The notes under the pieces were generated by a model. That model saw only the letters and a program-made list of their open reading frames with translations, was not told the DNA's origin and did not search any database. Of a stretch of DNA of 64,000 nucleotides, positions 35,706 through 44,195 are shown piece after piece. Every line of letters begins with the position of its first letter. Positions within the stretch are counted from its first letter, which is position 1. This DNA is from Pseudomonas sp. CROZ-RG-20F-R04-15 (lineage in GTDB: Bacteria > Pseudomonadota > Gammaproteobacteria > Pseudomonadales > Pseudomonadaceae). Made by a program: the position numbers and the translations under genes. Location of the stretch: NCBI RefSeq assembly GCF_022662375.1, contig NZ_JAKNQL010000010.1:62001-126000 (forward strand), in the 5' to 3' direction.

Positions 35706-36751
35706 GTGAAGAAGTTCCACGTGGAACACATGCGCCGAACAGTCCGTGGATTCAGGCTGGGCGTTTGGCATTTTTTGCTTTGTATGCGGTGACGGTACTG
35801 GCCGCTTTGGCGTGGGCGGTTTCCAATGTGCGGCAAATCGATCCGCAGAATCGCGCGGTGGTTTTGCACTTCGGCGCGCTGGATCGCATCCACAACGCCG
35901 GACTTTTGTTGGCCTGGCCACAGCCATTCGAACAAGTGATTCTGTTGCCGGCAGCCGATCGGGTTATTGAGCGTCGCGTCGACAATCTGCTGCGCAGCGA
36001 CGAGGCGCTCAAGGCTGATCGGGTCGCATCTTTCGCAACACCCCTCAGCGATGCACTGGCCGGTTCTGGTTATTTATTGACCGGTGATGCCGGTGTGGTG
36101 CAACTGGATGTGCGGGTATTTTACAAAGTCACCGACCCTTATGACTTCGTCTTGCAGGCCGATCATGTGCTGCCGGCGCTGGATCGATTGGTCACCCGCA
36201 GCGCTGTGGCACTGACGGCCGCGCGAGATCTGGACACTATTCTGGTCGCTCGACCGGAGTTGATCGGCGCCGACAATCAGGCTGCCGAACGTCGTGAGCG
36301 GTTGCGCGGTGATCTGGTACAGGGCATCAACAAACGCTTGGCCGAGTTGAAGGCGAGCGGGCAGGGCATCGGCATCGAGGTGGCGCGGGTCGATGTGCAA
36401 TCGAGTCTGCCCGATCCGGCGGTCAGTGCTTTCAATGCGGTTTTGACGGCCAGTCAGCAAGCTGACAAAGCCGTGGCCAACGCACGCACCGACGCCGAGA
36501 AACTCACGCAGACCGCCAACGAACAAGCCGACCGCACGTTGCAAGTCGCTCATGCACAGGCCGGGGAACGCCTCGCCAAAGCGTCTGCCGACACCGCCAC
36601 GGTATCAAGTCTGGCCAGCAGCACCGACCCGCAAATGCTCCTGCGCCTGTATCGCGAGCGCATGCCGAAGATTCTTGGTCAGGCGGGATCCGTGACCACG
36701 GTCGACCCAAAAGACGATTCCCGCCTGATCATTCAGGGAGCCAGTAAATGA
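35702..36751 (+). CDS. SPFH-domain (HflK-like) protein
   Basis: 349-aa protein, third SPFH member of the operon, with start overlapping the previous stop by 4 bases. One membrane helix lies at about 20-42. The band-7 domain begins VRQIDPQNRAVVLHFGALDR and continues through VVQLDVRVFYKVTDPYDFV. An Ala/Gln/Thr-rich coiled coil lies at about 245-310. It probably assembles with the two upstream SPFH proteins as HflK and HflC do. Nothing indicates protease control by FtsH in particular. A parS-like site lies within its first codons. Confidence 0.8.
   Translation: MSEEVPRGTHAPNSPWIQAGRLAFFALYAVTVLAALAWAVSNVRQIDPQNRAVVLHFGALDRIHNAGLLLAWPQPFEQVILLPAADRVIERRVDNLLRSDEALKADRVASFATPLSDALAGSGYLLTGDAGVVQLDVRVFYKVTDPYDFVLQADHVLPALDRLVTRSAVALTAARDLDTILVARPELIGADNQAAERRERLRGDLVQGINKRLAELKASGQGIGIEVARVDVQSSLPDPAVSAFNAVLTASQQADKAVANARTDAEKLTQTANEQADRTLQVAHAQAGERLAKASADTATVSSLASSTDPQMLLRLYRERMPKILGQAGSVTTVDPKDDSRLIIQGASK
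35713..35728. promoter_or_regulatory. parS-like ParB-binding site
   Basis: AGTTCCACGTGGAACA contains the full 14-bp palindrome GTTCCACGTGGAAC and matches Pseudomonas parS (TGTTCCACGTGGAACA) at 15 of 16 positions. It is embedded in the 5' end of the third SPFH gene. Confidence 0.7.
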
Positions 36752-38655
36752 CCGCGACGACCGCTGCACCGAGCTTGTTGTCCTCGGCTGAACAACGCCG
36801 CGCTGCCCGGCAACTGACCTTGGCCATGCTTGCGCTGGGCCTGCTGGGTCTTGGTTTGATCTGGCGCTGGCTGGTGCCAGAGCAAACCGGTGTCAGCCAG
36901 TTGCTGTTGGGTTTTGCTTCTTTATTGGTCGCCGTGCCGGTCATGCGTTCGGCGTGGTACAGCCTGCGTTATCCGAGTCTGCACGGCATTACCGATCAAC
37001 TGATTGCCTTGGCGATGCTTGGCGCATGGGCAACCGGTGATCTGCTGACGGCGGCGTTATTGCCGATCATCATGATCTTCGGCCATGTGCTGGAAGAGCG
37101 TAGCGTTATCGGGTCGCAGGAAGCGATTCACGCCCTCGGCCAACTGACCCGCAGCCATGCGCGCAAGGTGCAGGCGGATGGCGCGATCATCGAAGTGGAC
37201 AACGGAACGTTGAAAGCAGGCGACACCGTTGAGGTGCGAGCCGGTGATCGGGTGCCGGCAGATGGGCGAATCCTGTCTGGCCAGGCCAGCCTCGACACCG
37301 CTTCGATTACCGGCGAATCAGTGCCGGTCGAGGCGGGCGTCGGAATGAGCGTATTCGGCGGCGCGATCAACCTCGACGGCCTGTTGCGCATCGAAGTGAC
37401 GCGAACCGGCGATGAGTCGACCCTCGGCAAGGTCATCGCGCTGATGCAGAACGCCGAGCGCTCGAAGCCGCCGATCACGCGTTTGCTTGAACGTTACGCC
37501 GGCAGCTACATGGTGCTGGTGTTGTTGCTGGCGGCGGTGACCTGGTTCATCACCAATGATGCTCAGGCAATGCTCGCCGTGTTGGTAGCCGCGTGTCCCT
37601 GCGCGTTGGTGTTGTCTGCCCCGGCGACAGCAATTGCCGGTGTGGCAGTGGCGGCACGGCATGGGATTCTTATCCGTAGTTCAGCATTTCTCGAGGAACT
37701 GGCGGACCTGACTTCGCTGGTGGTCGACAAGACCGGCACGCTGACTTACGGCACCTTGCGCTTGCAGTCGATCGACAACCCGCGCGCAGAGTCGTCCACC
37801 CTCATGGCGCTCGCCGCCAGCCTCGGGGCGGCGAGCAGCCACCCGGTCAGTCGTGCGCTCGCAGGGTTGGTCACTCAAGATCAGTGCCTACCCTTGAGTG
37901 ATATCCACGAGCGTCAGGGACTTGGGGTCGTGGCCATGACCGGGCAGGGCGAAGCGGCGCTCGGCCGCCCGGAGTTGTTCGCACAACTCGGCATTATTAC
38001 GACAACGGTTCCCGATCATGACGGCCCCATCGCCGGCCTGGCACTGAACGGTGAGTTTCTGGCCTGGCTGCTGCTGGCTGACAGCGTCAAACCGGAAGCG
38101 CGCTTTGCCCTCAATGAATTGCGTGAACTGGGTCTGGGTCGACAGCTGTTGCTCACGGGCGATCGCCAGAGCGTGGCGCAGTCGCTGGCCAAGGATGTTG
38201 GTTTGCACGAGGTCGAAGCCCAGGCGTTGCCCGAAGACAAACTCAATCGCGTGCTCAAGGAAATCGACAACGGCTTCCGTCCTATGGTGGTTGGTGACGG
38301 CATCAATGATTCGCTCGCGCTCAAGGCGGGCGTTGTCGGTGTGGCGATGGGCGCGGGTGGCGCGGACATCGCGCTCGCCTCGGCAGACATAGTTTTGATC
38401 GGCAGCGACCTGCGCCGCCTCGGCACGTGCGTGCGCCTCAGTCGTCAGTGCCGCAGGACGTTGCAGGTCAACGTGATCATTGGTCTGGGCTGGACGCTGG
38501 CCATCGTCGTGTTCGCTGCGTTCGGCTGGCTCGGCGCTGCCGGGGCGATGATCGCCGCGCTGCTGCACAACCTCAGCACGCTGCTGGTACTGGGTAATGC
38601 TGGGCGGTTGCTGCGCTTTCAGGAGCCGTTATTGAAGCTCAAGGAAGACCGTTGA
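36748..38655 (+). CDS. hmtA: P1B-type heavy-metal ATPase, HmtA-like
   Basis: 635-aa metal-translocating ATPase. TGES at 188-191, transmembrane metal site CPC at 283-285, phosphorylation site DKTGT at 327-331, HP motif at 365-366 and GDGIND at 516-521 are all present, so it should be active. There is no N-terminal heavy-metal-associated domain (no CxxC before the first helix), unlike typical Zn/Cu exporters. The best comparison is P. aeruginosa HmtA (PA2435), reported to import Zn and Cu. The Zur-like box and SPFH partners upstream support import under zinc shortage. Exporter function remains possible. Confidence 0.83.
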   Translation: MTATTAAPSLLSSAEQRRAARQLTLAMLALGLLGLGLIWRWLVPEQTGVSQLLLGFASLLVAVPVMRSAWYSLRYPSLHGITDQLIALAMLGAWATGDLLTAALLPIIMIFGHVLEERSVIGSQEAIHALGQLTRSHARKVQADGAIIEVDNGTLKAGDTVEVRAGDRVPADGRILSGQASLDTASITGESVPVEAGVGMSVFGGAINLDGLLRIEVTRTGDESTLGKVIALMQNAERSKPPITRLLERYAGSYMVLVLLLAAVTWFITNDAQAMLAVLVAACPCALVLSAPATAIAGVAVAARHGILIRSSAFLEELADLTSLVVDKTGTLTYGTLRLQSIDNPRAESSTLMALAASLGAASSHPVSRALAGLVTQDQCLPLSDIHERQGLGVVAMTGQGEAALGRPELFAQLGIITTTVPDHDGPIAGLALNGEFLAWLLLADSVKPEARFALNELRELGLGRQLLLTGDRQSVAQSLAKDVGLHEVEAQALPEDKLNRVLKEIDNGFRPMVVGDGINDSLALKAGVVGVAMGAGGADIALASADIVLIGSDLRRLGTCVRLSRQCRRTLQVNVIIGLGWTLAIVVFAAFGWLGAAGAMIAALLHNLSTLLVLGNAGRLLRFQEPLLKLKEDR

Positions 38656-38766
38656 ACATTATTTTTGATCTTCTGTAACGCCGTCGGGGGCGCTCTCTCT
38701 AGTGCTATGTCGGGACTGAACAAACCTTCCAGCCGACACCCCTGACGATTACCGAGGATAAGAAAA

Positions 38767-39018
38767 ATGACCATCAAGACCGCTGCTGCTGGTGCCGCTC
38801 TCGCTTTGGCCGCCGCTACCCTGTTTGCCGGTGTTGCCACCAACGCGATGGCCGCTGATGCCAACGTTCACTGCTATGGCGTGAATGGCTGCAAGGGCCA
38901 GAACGACTGCAAAACCAAAGACCACGCGTGCAAAGGCCTGGGTTCGTGCAAAGGTCAGGGCTTCAAGGCGATGACTCAGGCGGCTTGCGAAAAAGCCGGT
39001 GGCAAGGTTGGCGAATAA
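38767..39018 (+). CDS. bufA: Bufferin-type Cys-rich RiPP precursor (DUF2282-like)
   Basis: 83-aa precursor. A signal peptide ends at about residue 29 (NAMA), then a secreted core carries six Cys (36, 42, 48, 55, 61, 74) in CKGQNDC and CKGLGSCKGQGF repeats. This is the layout of bufferins, copper-binding peptides whose Cys residues are modified by a DUF692 (MNIO) enzyme, and the DUF692 gene follows. GAGGATAAG lies before the ATG. TGTAACG at 38674 upstream could be part of an ECF-sigma promoter. The export role and the metal are inferred from the family. Confidence 0.82.
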   Translation: MTIKTAAAGAALALAAATLFAGVATNAMAADANVHCYGVNGCKGQNDCKTKDHACKGLGSCKGQGFKAMTQAACEKAGGKVGE

Positions 39019-39082
39019 CTGACCGGTTAGTGTCGCCGCAGTGGTTTGCGCCACTGCGGCCACTTTTATCAGGAGTCCGCTT

Positions 39083-39928
39083 ATGTCAGCTTCTGTACCT
39101 TTCCTGGGTTACGGCCTCGGACTGCGTAGCGCTTACTACCAGCAGATCCTCGAGCAGTCGCCGAATGTCGACTGGTTCGAAGTGGTCTCGGAAAACTTCA
39201 TGGTGCAGGGCGGCAAAGCCCTGTATTACCTCGACGCCATCGCCGAGCGCTATCCGCTGGTGATGCATGGTGTATCCCTGTCCATCGGCGGCCCGCATGC
39301 CCTCGATCCGGACTATCTCAAACAACTCAAGCAACTGGCCGATCGGGTCCGACCTGCATGGATCTCCGATCATCTGTGCTGGAGCCGTGGCAATGCCCAT
39401 CAGTTACATGATCTGCTGCCACTGCCATACACCGAAGAAAGCCTGGATTACATTGCCGGCCGGGTGAGGCAGGTGCAGGACACCCTGCAGCGTCCGTTGG
39501 TGCTGGAGAATGTCTCCAGTTACGTGCGTGCTGTCTCGGATGACTTCAGCGAGTGGGAGTTTCTGGCTTTGCTTAGCCGGATCAGCGGCTGCGAGTTGCT
39601 GCTGGATGTGAACAATGTCTATGTCAGCTCGCGCAACCACGGCTTCGACCCGTGGGCGTTCATTCGCAGCCTGCCCGTCGACAAAGTCCGCCAATTGCAT
39701 CTGGCGGGGCACAGTGACTACGGCGATTACGTGATCGACACTCACGACCATCCGGTGAGCGATCCGGTCTGGGCGCTCTATCAACGCACACTGGAACACT
39801 TCGGCCCGGTGGCCACATTGCTGGAACGCGACGACCATTTTCCACCTTTCGAAGCACTGCTCGCTGAGTTGCAAAAGGCACGTGAGCTGGGTGACAAGGT
39901 CTTGGCCGGGAGGCAGCAATGCGCCTGA
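39083..39928 (+). CDS. bufB: DUF692 multinuclear iron oxidative enzyme (MNIO), BufB-like
   Basis: 281-aa TIM-barrel enzyme related to MbnB, which oxidises Cys in RiPP precursors. The start at 39083 follows AGGAG. Metal-ligand blocks visible in order: MHGVSLSIGG, WISDHLCW, VLENVSSY, LLDVNNVYV, LHLAGH and DTHDHPVSD. The preceding gene encodes the Cys-rich substrate and the next one the DUF2063 partner (10-base overlap). It should install thiooxazole- or oxazolone-type modifications on BufA in the cytoplasm before secretion; the product chemistry is inferred from studied relatives. Confidence 0.9.
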   Translation: MSASVPFLGYGLGLRSAYYQQILEQSPNVDWFEVVSENFMVQGGKALYYLDAIAERYPLVMHGVSLSIGGPHALDPDYLKQLKQLADRVRPAWISDHLCWSRGNAHQLHDLLPLPYTEESLDYIAGRVRQVQDTLQRPLVLENVSSYVRAVSDDFSEWEFLALLSRISGCELLLDVNNVYVSSRNHGFDPWAFIRSLPVDKVRQLHLAGHSDYGDYVIDTHDHPVSDPVWALYQRTLEHFGPVATLLERDDHFPPFEALLAELQKARELGDKVLAGRQQCA

Positions 39929-40707
39929 AAGAATGGCAACTGGCGTTCGAGTCGTTTCTGCTCGACGACGACGCTACGGCGAATCTGATCCTGGGCAAAA
40001 GCCTGATCGGTGGCCCGACGCTGGATGTCGGCACAGGACTGGCGATCTATCACAATGCCTACAGGGCCCGTCTTCTCGAAGTCCTGCGCAATGACTTCGT
40101 GGCGATCTTGCACTGGATGGGTGACGACGAATTCGATCGGCTCGCCAGTTCTTATCTCCGCCAGTACCCGTCCGGGCATTACAGCCTGCGCTGGCTGGGC
40201 AAAGGTTTCGCAGGCTTCATTCGCGAGCATCTGGTGCCGGAACAAAGCGCGCCACTGGCCGAACTGGCCTCGCTTGAATGGGCATTTACGCTGGCGTTCG
40301 ATGCGCCTGCGGGTCAGCCATTGACGCTCGAATCAATGGCGATGCTGGCCGCAGAGGAGTGGCCTGAGCTGCGGGTGAAGCCGACGCCTTCGCTGCAGTG
40401 GCTGGAATGCCGCTTCAACAGCCTTGCGCTATGGCGTTCGGTGAAAGAAGAATCCGAATTCCCTGACAGCACAACGCTCGAAATCCCCCAGACCTGTCTG
40501 ATCTGGCGCAGCGAACTGATCTGCAATTACCGCAGTCTCGATCCAGCCGAAGCTACAGCCCTCAATGGCCTGCTCGACGGCGGCTGGAATTTCTCCGAAC
40601 TGTGCGCAGAGTTAGCAGTCATTTATGGTGAGGGCGCGCCACTTCAAGCTGTTAGCTGGTTGAAACAGTGGGTTCAGGACGGTTTGCTGGAGCGTCTGCA
40701 ACGATAG
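39919..40707 (+). CDS. bufC: DUF2063 partner protein, BufC-like
   Basis: 262-aa protein. The N-terminal DUF2063 domain (about 5-95) shows LAIYHNAYRARLLEVLRNDF and HWMGDDEFDRLASSYLRQYPS, always found with DUF692 enzymes. The C-terminal half (about 180-260) resembles the small wHTH-like or RRE-type region of MNIO partners. It likely presents the precursor to BufB. It overlaps bufB by 10 bases. No DoxX-type bufD follows; the next gene is cfa. Earlier annotation as putative DNA-binding protein is not supported by anything I see. Confidence 0.85.
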   Translation: MRLKEWQLAFESFLLDDDATANLILGKSLIGGPTLDVGTGLAIYHNAYRARLLEVLRNDFVAILHWMGDDEFDRLASSYLRQYPSGHYSLRWLGKGFAGFIREHLVPEQSAPLAELASLEWAFTLAFDAPAGQPLTLESMAMLAAEEWPELRVKPTPSLQWLECRFNSLALWRSVKEESEFPDSTTLEIPQTCLIWRSELICNYRSLDPAEATALNGLLDGGWNFSELCAELAVIYGEGAPLQAVSWLKQWVQDGLLERLQR

Positions 40708-40791
40708 ATACGGCTAATCAAATCGATAGCCTGCTATTTTTCCGGGATGGTCTACCCTCAGATCTGACGTCTGAAACAAGGGGGATTTTCC

Positions 40792-41979
40792 ATGCTTGCG
40801 CAACTTCCACCGGCCTTACAGAATCTGCAGCTACCGCTTCGCCTGCGACTCTGGGACGGCCATGAGTTCAATCTGGGGCCGACGCCCAGCGTCACCATCG
40901 TGGTCAAGGACCCGCAGATGGTCACCCAGTTCACCCACCCAAGCCTTGATGCGCTCGGAGCGGCATTCGTTGAAGGCAAACTGGAACTGGAGGGCTCGAT
41001 CAGCGAGGTCATCCGGGTCTGCGACGAATTGAGCAACGCCTTGCTCGGTGACGATGACGACAACCAGCCGGTGCGGGCCTTGCACGACAAGGAAACCGAC
41101 GCCAAAGCCATCTCCTATCACTACGACTTGTCCAACGCGTTCTACCAGCTCTGGCTGGACAGCGACATGGCGTATTCCTGTGCGTATTTCGAAACGGGCA
41201 GCGAAACCCTGGAGCAGGCGCAACAAGCCAAATTCCGCCATTTATGCCGCAAGCTGCGTCTGCAGCCTGGCGATTATCTGCTGGATGTCGGCTGCGGCTG
41301 GGGTGGTCTGGCACGTTACGCCGCGCGGGAATTCGGCGCCAAAGTGTTTGGTATCACGCTGAGCAAGGAACAACTGGAACTGGCGCGTGAGCGGGTCAAG
41401 GCCGAAGGTCTGGAAGACCAGATCGAACTGCAACTGCTCGACTATCGAGATCTGCCTCAGGACGGGCGTTTCGATAAAGTGGTCAGTGTCGGCATGTTCG
41501 AGCACGTCGGCCACGCCAATCTCGCCGAGTACTGTAAAACCCTGTTCGGCGCGGTGAAGGAGGGCGGTCTGGTGATGAACCACGGCATCACCGCCAAACA
41601 CACCGATGGCCGTCCGGTGGGACGCGGAGCCGGGGATTTCATTGAGAAGTACGTGTTCCCCAACGGCGAGTTGCCGCACTTGTCGATGATCTCGGCGGAG
41701 ATCAGCGAGGCGGGCCTGGAAATTGTCGACGTTGAAAGCCTGCGCCTGCACTACGCGCGCACGCTGGATCACTGGAGCGAGCGCCTGGAGGACAACCTTG
41801 AGGCCGCGGGCAAACTGGTGCCGGATCAGGCACTGCGCATCTGGCGCCTGTATCTGGCCGGCTGTGCTTACGCTTTTGCCCGGGGCTGGATCAATTTGCA
41901 CCAGATCCTCGCGGTGAAGGCGCATCCGGATGGCAGCCATGAACTGCCATGGACCCGTGACGACATCTACAACCCTTGA
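40792..41979 (+). CDS. cfa: Cyclopropane-fatty-acyl-phospholipid synthase
   Basis: 395-aa SAM-dependent enzyme that adds a methylene bridge to unsaturated acyl chains of membrane phospholipids. The SAM motif I is LLDVGCGWGGLARYAA near residue 165. It is preceded by ISYHYDLSNAFYQLWLD and the conserved AYSCAYF. GMFEHVGHANLAEY and KYVFPNGELPHLS are also diagnostic. The start at 40792 gives the usual N-terminal domain. It has its own 84-base leader after bufC and a terminator after it; cfa genes are commonly RpoS-dependent, though no clear site is visible. Confidence 0.94.
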   Translation: MLAQLPPALQNLQLPLRLRLWDGHEFNLGPTPSVTIVVKDPQMVTQFTHPSLDALGAAFVEGKLELEGSISEVIRVCDELSNALLGDDDDNQPVRALHDKETDAKAISYHYDLSNAFYQLWLDSDMAYSCAYFETGSETLEQAQQAKFRHLCRKLRLQPGDYLLDVGCGWGGLARYAAREFGAKVFGITLSKEQLELARERVKAEGLEDQIELQLLDYRDLPQDGRFDKVVSVGMFEHVGHANLAEYCKTLFGAVKEGGLVMNHGITAKHTDGRPVGRGAGDFIEKYVFPNGELPHLSMISAEISEAGLEIVDVESLRLHYARTLDHWSERLEDNLEAAGKLVPDQALRIWRLYLAGCAYAFARGWINLHQILAVKAHPDGSHELPWTRDDIYNP

Positions 41980-41985
41980 GCCTTT

Positions 41986-42010
41986 CCCTCTCCCTTTGGG
42001 AGAGGGTTTC
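41986..42010. terminator. Bidirectional terminator between cfa and cls
   Basis: CCCTCTCCC (41986-41994), a TTT loop and GGGAGAGGG (41998-42006) form a perfect 9-bp stem followed by TTTC. It lies in the 29-base gap between convergent genes and partly overlaps the cls stop. Confidence 0.75.
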
Positions 42011-43448
42011 AAAGAATCGGCGAAATTAGCCGGGCGATGCGCATGCCGACTTGTTGCAGGCGGTGGATCTCCCGGCTTTCTTCTTTGGCGATTTCGTAGG
42101 CTTGCTCGAAATCGGCGATGAGCATGGTTTCCACACGGGCGGCAAAGTCACTGTCAACGGTCAGCAGCATCACTTCAAAATTCAGCCGGAACGAACGGTT
42201 GTCCAGATTGGCACTGCCGATGGCGCTGATTTCGCTGTCGATCAACACCACTTTTTGATGCAGGAAACCGGGTTCGTAACGGAACACTCGCACACCAGCG
42301 CGCACCGCTTCGAATGCATAGAGGCTGGAAGCGGCGTAAACGATGCGGTGATCGGGTCGCGAGGGTAGCAGCAGACGCACATCGACGCCGCGCAACACCG
42401 CCAATCTCAGTGCGGCGAACACAGCCTCGTCGGGGATGAAATATGGGCTGGTGATCCACACTCGTTCGGTTGCCGCGTGGATGGCTTCGACAAAGAACAG
42501 TGAACAGGTTTCATAGGCGTCGGCCGGGCCGCTGGCCAGCAGTTGGCAGAGCACGCCGTCATCCGGGTATTCGTCGGGCAGGATCAGCGGCGGCAGCGTG
42601 CGTGCGGCCCAGAACCAGTCTTCGGCAAAGGATTCCTGCATGCACGCGACCACCGGGCCGCGCACCTTCACATGGGTATCGCGCCACGGTGCCAGCGGTG
42701 GTTTTTCGCCCATGTATTCATCGCCAACGTTATGCCCGCCGACGAATCCCACCACGCCATCGACCACGACGATCTTGCGGTGGTTGCGGAAGTTGACCTG
42801 AAAGCGATTGAGCCAGCCGCTGCGCGTGGCGAAGGCTTTCACCTCGACGCCGGCATCGCGCAGCGTCTGCACATAGCTGTGGGGCAGGGCGTGGCTGCCG
42901 ATGCGGTCGTAAAGCAGATGAATCGATACGCCTTCGGCGGCCTTCTTCAGCAGCAGGTCGCGCAGACGCTGGCCGAGTCGATCATCGTGAATGATGAAAA
43001 ACTGGATCAGCACCGCTTCTTTCGCCTGATCGATGGCCTGGAAAATCGCCTCGAATGTGGCCGTGCCGTTTACCAGCAATTGCACTTCGTTGTTCGCCAG
43101 ACAAGGCATACGTCCCAGTTTGGGCATCGCGCGTAACGAGGCGTAGGCATTCGAGGCGCGCGCGGTCAGGGCTTCTTCCACCCACGGGCGCCAGTTCAGT
43201 TCGGAGATGGCCTGACGCATCTGTTCGTTGGCCTGACGCCGCGCCTTGATGTAACCGTCAAACGTGCTGCGGCCGAACACCAGGTACGGAATAAGCGTGA
43301 GGTAGGGAATGAAGATCAGCGACAATGCCCAGGCGATCGAGCCTTGAGCCGTGCGTACGGTGAGCACCGCGTGAATCGCGGCGATCAAGCCGAGGGTGTG
43401 TATCAGGGCGATCAGATAACCGAAAATGTGCGGTCCAAAATAATCCAT
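42009..43448 (-). CDS. cls: Cardiolipin synthase (phospholipase D family)
   Basis: 479-aa membrane enzyme that condenses phosphatidylglycerol to cardiolipin. Two N-terminal helices (about 8-27 and 38-58) anchor it. Two HKD catalytic motifs follow: HRKIVVVDGVVGFVGGHN near 225 and HQKVVLIDSEISAIGSANLD near 400. The start at 43448 (MDYFGPHIFGYL) has AAGG 8 bases upstream; a frame 9 codons longer has no family support. It converges on cfa, so two phospholipid-modifying enzymes are neighbours. Confidence 0.93.
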   Translation of the reverse strand: MDYFGPHIFGYLIALIHTLGLIAAIHAVLTVRTAQGSIAWALSLIFIPYLTLIPYLVFGRSTFDGYIKARRQANEQMRQAISELNWRPWVEEALTARASNAYASLRAMPKLGRMPCLANNEVQLLVNGTATFEAIFQAIDQAKEAVLIQFFIIHDDRLGQRLRDLLLKKAAEGVSIHLLYDRIGSHALPHSYVQTLRDAGVEVKAFATRSGWLNRFQVNFRNHRKIVVVDGVVGFVGGHNVGDEYMGEKPPLAPWRDTHVKVRGPVVACMQESFAEDWFWAARTLPPLILPDEYPDDGVLCQLLASGPADAYETCSLFFVEAIHAATERVWITSPYFIPDEAVFAALRLAVLRGVDVRLLLPSRPDHRIVYAASSLYAFEAVRAGVRVFRYEPGFLHQKVVLIDSEISAIGSANLDNRSFRLNFEVMLLTVDSDFAARVETMLIADFEQAYEIAKEESREIHRLQQVGMRIARLISPIL

Positions 43449-43579
43449 GGGGCAGCCTTGCTCCGGAAGATTCAATGCTTAACAGACCATGTTCTGTCGC
43501 GATTGTCGCTATTTAATTGGTGCATGAACCGAAGCAATCGGCCGACGTCTAACGGCCACTACTGATCAGGAGTTTTTCG

Positions 43580-44098
43580 ATGAACGTTCGTCTGCTGGGT
43601 TTGGCGCTGGGCCTGGGTTTGGCATTGCCGATGGTTGCGCAGGCGCAGATGCTGCAGCCGGGGCTGTGGGAAATGACATCGAGCAACGTCAAGGTCGATG
43701 ATCAGCCGATGGATGTGCAATCGATCCTCGGCCAGCTGCAAGGCCAGATGACCCCGCAACAGCGCGCGGCGCTGGAGAAGAATGGGATCAATATTGGCGG
43801 AAAAGGCATTCGTGCCTGCCTGACGCCTGAACAGGTGGCGACCAACGATATTCCGTTGGCAGACCCGCAATCGGGCTGCAAACAGCAGATCACCGATCGC
43901 ACGGGCAATCAGTGGAAATTCCGCTTCAGCTGCCCGAAAGCGCAGGGCACCGGGGTGGCGACGTTCCTCAGTGATCGCGAGTTCACCACCGTGGCCAATG
44001 GCACGTTCAATGCGATCGGGATCAATCAGAAGGGCAGTCTGGAGACTCGCGCGGTTTGGCTCGGCCAGGATTGCGGCGCTGTGAAACCAAGAGCCTAA
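43580..44098 (+). CDS. DUF3617 periplasmic protein
   Basis: 172-aa secreted protein with a clear signal peptide (MNVRLLGLALGLGLALPMVAQA). The mature part shows the DUF3617 pattern: LQPGLWEMTSSNVKVDDQ, then paired Cys (RACLTPEQ, SGCKQQ, FSCPKAQ, QDCGAV), probably two disulfides. The RBS is AGGAG at 43569. It stands alone between cls (divergent) and a REP pair. The function is unknown; family members are envelope proteins without an assigned activity. Confidence 0.8.
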   Translation: MNVRLLGLALGLGLALPMVAQAQMLQPGLWEMTSSNVKVDDQPMDVQSILGQLQGQMTPQQRAALEKNGINIGGKGIRACLTPEQVATNDIPLADPQSGCKQQITDRTGNQWKFRFSCPKAQGTGVATFLSDREFTTVANGTFNAIGINQKGSLETRAVWLGQDCGAVKPRA

Positions 44099-44100
44099 AA

Positions 44101-44188
44101 GCTTCGCGAGCAGGCTCGCTCCCACCTTGAAATGCATTCCAAGTGTGGGAGCGACGGTGCGACGATTCGACTTGCTCGCGAAAGCGTC
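44101..44188. repeat. Paired REP element with interrupted second copy
   Basis: The first copy (TTCGCGAGCAGGCTCGCTCC from 44103) is standard. The opposed copy starts GTGGGAGCGA at 44145 but has 16 extra bases before CTTGCTCGCGAAAGCG. It lies between the convergent DUF3617 and dihydroorotase genes. Confidence 0.75.
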
Positions 44189-44195
44189 CTCAAGC

